Below, one piece after another: positions 5,801-7,063 of a stretch of 7,063 bases of DNA. The position numbers and the translations under genes are program-made. This DNA is from CAXOVX01 sp964213345 (GTDB lineage: Bacteria > Pseudomonadota > Alphaproteobacteria > Rickettsiales > Midichloriaceae), in the NCBI GenBank assembly GCA_964213345.1, contig CAXOVX010000031.1, forward strand, positions 1 through 7,063. Reading direction: 5' to 3'. A model generated the notes under the pieces. That model searched no databases, was not told the DNA's origin, and saw only the letters and a program-made list of their open reading frames with translations. Each line of letters opens with the position of its first letter. Position 1 is the first letter of the stretch.

Positions 5801-7063
5801 TCAAGTCATATTTGGGGTAAAAAGGAAAGGTGAAGCGGAAATTGATGCAACAACTTCCACTTCAAGTTCCATTAACGGGAAAAACGTAGATATAGAGGCT
5901 AGTGGTGGTACTGTAAAGGTAAGTGGTAGTGATATAAATGGTGGTGATATTACTTTGAAAGGTAAGGAAATTGAGTTAAATAGTGCGCAAGAAGTTGTTA
6001 CAAGTAAACAAAAATTTGAAGAATCTAGATTTCATTGTGGTATTGGTCTTAGTGGAATCAATATTGGCTATAGTAAGACTACATACAAACAATTTAGTGA
6101 AGAAATTAAGCATCGAAAAAGTCACATAAATGGGAAAAACATCAATATTATAGCGGATGAAAAATTAGATATTATTGGCGCAGTTGTAGACGGAGAGGTA
6201 GTAGATGTAAACGCTGCGAAGATAGGCATAGCTGATGTATTAGATACAATGCGAAGGGAAAGCAGCTACGAAAGCCGTAGTGTAGGTATGACATTAACAT
6301 GGGCTAGTATGCCGCTGCCTACTGGTAGTGTTGGTTTTGGTGAAACGACCGAAAAAAGTGGTGTTGTTAAGTTTATTAGTGGTGTTACCGGAGAGAGTGT
6401 AAAAGTAACGACTAAAAAGTTGTTATATAACATTGCGCAAATCACTGGACGTAAAGAACTAGAGATTGCTGCCGAAGAGATTGAGATAACGCAAAAACTA
6501 AATGGATACAATGATAGAAGTGTCGAGGAAATAGAATTAGGGCTGAGCGTATCACCTACTGGCAAACTCAAGCCAGATATTGGTGTTCGTATTGAAAATA
6601 ATGATGATGTATTTTCAATATACTTATCACCAGATGTAATAGGTGGAGTCCAAGATATAGCTTCTGCACTAGGCAAAATGCTAGATAATGTGTCTGCAAA
6701 AAGAATTGAGTTGGCTGAAACAGACAAGGCTATAGAGCAAATTTTAGATAAAATAGGTAGAGCAGACGTCGCTCCAGAAGAGAAGCAGCAAGCACAAGAA
6801 GAGGTAAAAGTGTATGCTGAACGATCTAAAAGCGAAATAAGAAGTGAGAAAGATCAAAATGATTGGCACTATTCTAATGAAGAGCGTAAACAAGCAAATG
6901 ATGAAGCAAGCAAAAAAGTTAAAGAAAAGTATAAAACAAATCCACAAAAGAGAAAGGAATACACACATCAATATTTAGATGAGCATCCAATAGAAGGGAA
7001 CATTGGAGCACTTGCATCAGGCAAGAAATATAACGAGCTGAGTTATGAAGAGAAATTGGCTAC
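2847..7063 (+). CDS. filamentous haemagglutinin / CdiA-like repeat protein, 3' end outside window
   Basis: The frame is open for 1405 codons to the window edge. The ATG is weakly supported by ribosome-binding signals, but in-frame TAG TAA at 2820-2825 excludes a longer N-terminus. Residues 1-50 are polar, with no signal peptide. Residues about 50-125 resemble a shortened TPS (haemagglutination-activity) domain: KGIVLHNV (56-63), GTIEADSPIAIFISDPDGI (84-102, compare NPNGI) and FKNIT (109-113). An NPNL-type motif is not visible. Beta-helical repeats follow, for example near 525-566, QIIAGRNY (639-646) and SKLVSGDIIMRAGNN (718-732). Residues about 906-985 are helical, followed by a second haemagglutinin-repeat block (about 986-1250, including SSINGKNVDIEA, SHINGKNINII and EKSGV). 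This order is typical of FHA/CdiA proteins. From about 1262 the chain becomes charged and probably helical. Normally such proteins are exported by a TpsB (FhaC/CdiB) pore and act in adhesion or contact inhibition; no tpsB is visible here. By hand count of a few lines it is more AT-rich than dapF. Confidence 0.9.
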   Translation, partial: MNYQNEFENSCIASSGIDWTLDMYNLHTGSHTNIANEVCNAYDETLDIDSAELTEKGIVLHNVNCFKWINIVGASDQKKTVITGTIEADSPIAIFISDPDGIIFKDVNFKNITAVKALSVGPQDNDKFCYTGNCNVEIAGLFNGIKHLEVESNLFLVKTGLSLDYLKFSGAHGYCDIQCIQQDDVLNVKVLEIEGEELRAIIPIKSEVVKVKTTGQIDLRAIESNFIELTTDNEARLGDCLVHGDLLLSANLAGFLSLKLDGKANSKCDITTKFLKDIRHEAGNKKSFSGWTIGDTGSLYDIDLKIDKSDMISGGLILYGNGVIAFSETTEIPSGSKFYGNITIISSIISIGLEVTGQLKIVAPKITKDSTHDTKFGGLRDKITLTSINVVGNLILLGVPVFEGKNEISGSLIVDMGIDLSLITDEDEKFISTFKSFIYGSNTGTLTADKIYYTGNSFTNYGVIEVVSNFIISLAVKFDNYNKIKAGNDCIISTFDFKNRIDSPSVLQNQINIPFGGAKKKGSSSAEIKCNYIEITAANIENLDGSKLISETDIILKAKYDIQNLPIKFFSRKSQAEFQQSVDQNHQEHFHASIRALSDWKIGEDSKERIVGWVKESYHDNSDTAAENREVIQFQNNPQIIAGRNYVRITQEGEIVDIGVEVTVKNGKMYVGSATNIKESALTTTAKNIQIKSHGAKYYVNGVAEYDAKNNIIQIGTSKLVSGDIIMRAGNNIIQSALSVVKTISADYSTAHVQIRQEISTILNVDISTGGEVRYYAGENYKGSGNVIGALKGIKIEAKNSVDLRAATKYAINHESHFKRNGKLESALTQVISDTAVVQLISNNDIQILSAGRCKLEGANIGASQGGSAQNVKIICNQGVDIVDHKVKHHQYVYSNQERKVTFSSPLINTLKAENPAQYLIDNIGVVRALQQVSSMKGPKDLAGLFHFAAEIHGFKEAYNYFLNDKGFTPGNAFLTTLLSQYISAQVIFGVKRKGEAEIDATTSTSSSINGKNVDIEASGGTVKVSGSDINGGDITLKGKEIELNSAQEVVTSKQKFEESRFHCGIGLSGINIGYSKTTYKQFSEEIKHRKSHINGKNINIIADEKLDIIGAVVDGEVVDVNAAKIGIADVLDTMRRESSYESRSVGMTLTWASMPLPTGSVGFGETTEKSGVVKFISGVTGESVKVTTKKLLYNIAQITGRKELEIAAEEIEITQKLNGYNDRSVEEIELGLSVSPTGKLKPDIGVRIENNDDVFSIYLSPDVIGGVQDIASALGKMLDNVSAKRIELAETDKAIEQILDKIGRADVAPEEKQQAQEEVKVYAERSKSEIRSEKDQNDWHYSNEERKQANDEASKKVKEKYKTNPQKRKEYTHQYLDEHPIEGNIGALASGKKYNELSYEEKLA

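Noticed and set aside
6266..6971. Two - strand open frames of 153 and 75 residues (6266-6727 and 6744-6971), the second very hydrophobic
   Set aside because: Antisense to the haemagglutinin gene. The Phe/Leu-rich product of the second is simply the reverse complement of the Lys/Glu-rich (AAA/GAA/AAG) sense codons.
1..7063. CRISPR array, rRNA genes, transposase or integrase genes
   Set aside because: No regularly spaced repeats, no rRNA-like sequence and no transposase or recombinase motifs were seen on either strand.

Overview
The window reads as chromosomal DNA from an AT-rich alphaproteobacterium, most likely a host-associated member of the Rickettsiales or a relative. Four things suggest this: the low GC content; a diaminopimelate epimerase with a Rickettsia-like active-site motif (CGNAS instead of the usual CGNGA); short genes separated by long, repeat-bearing, non-coding gaps; and a tRNA gene with no encoded CCA tail. 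The lineage call is inference from motifs and composition, not from a database search.

Layout, left to right. Positions 1-110 hold what may be the 3' end of an unrecognised + strand gene. Positions 111-504 are non-coding and contain a hairpin and a MITE- or palindromic-element-like inverted repeat (374-500). dapF lies on the - strand (505-1404) and is transcribed divergently from xseB on the + strand (1638-1943); the 233-bp gap between them holds a 9-bp inverted repeat that brackets a candidate dapF promoter. tRNA-Ser(GCU) follows at 2149-2235, with a recognisable sigma70-type promoter and an intrinsic terminator. A second non-coding stretch (2275-2846) contains another inverted-repeat element (2341-2552).

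From 2847 to the right edge, one reading frame stays open for 1405 codons and runs out of the window. It encodes a filamentous-haemagglutinin-type (FHA/TpsA/CdiA-like) beta-helical protein. It has a weak, shortened version of the two-partner-secretion (TPS) domain, then long runs of haemagglutinin repeats, then a Lys/Glu-rich, probably helical segment at the window edge. Two stop codons (TAG TAA) sit in frame 21-27 bases before its ATG. The start is therefore well bounded, and the protein has no visible Sec signal peptide.

The dapF, xseB and tRNA genes are ordinary housekeeping genes: lysine/peptidoglycan precursor synthesis, DNA repair, and serine decoding. They show no functional link to one another or to the giant protein. 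The feature most worth a second look is the haemagglutinin gene: a TpsA-like protein without an export signal, without a TpsB partner in the window, and with an unseen C-terminus where such proteins often carry an effector or toxin.
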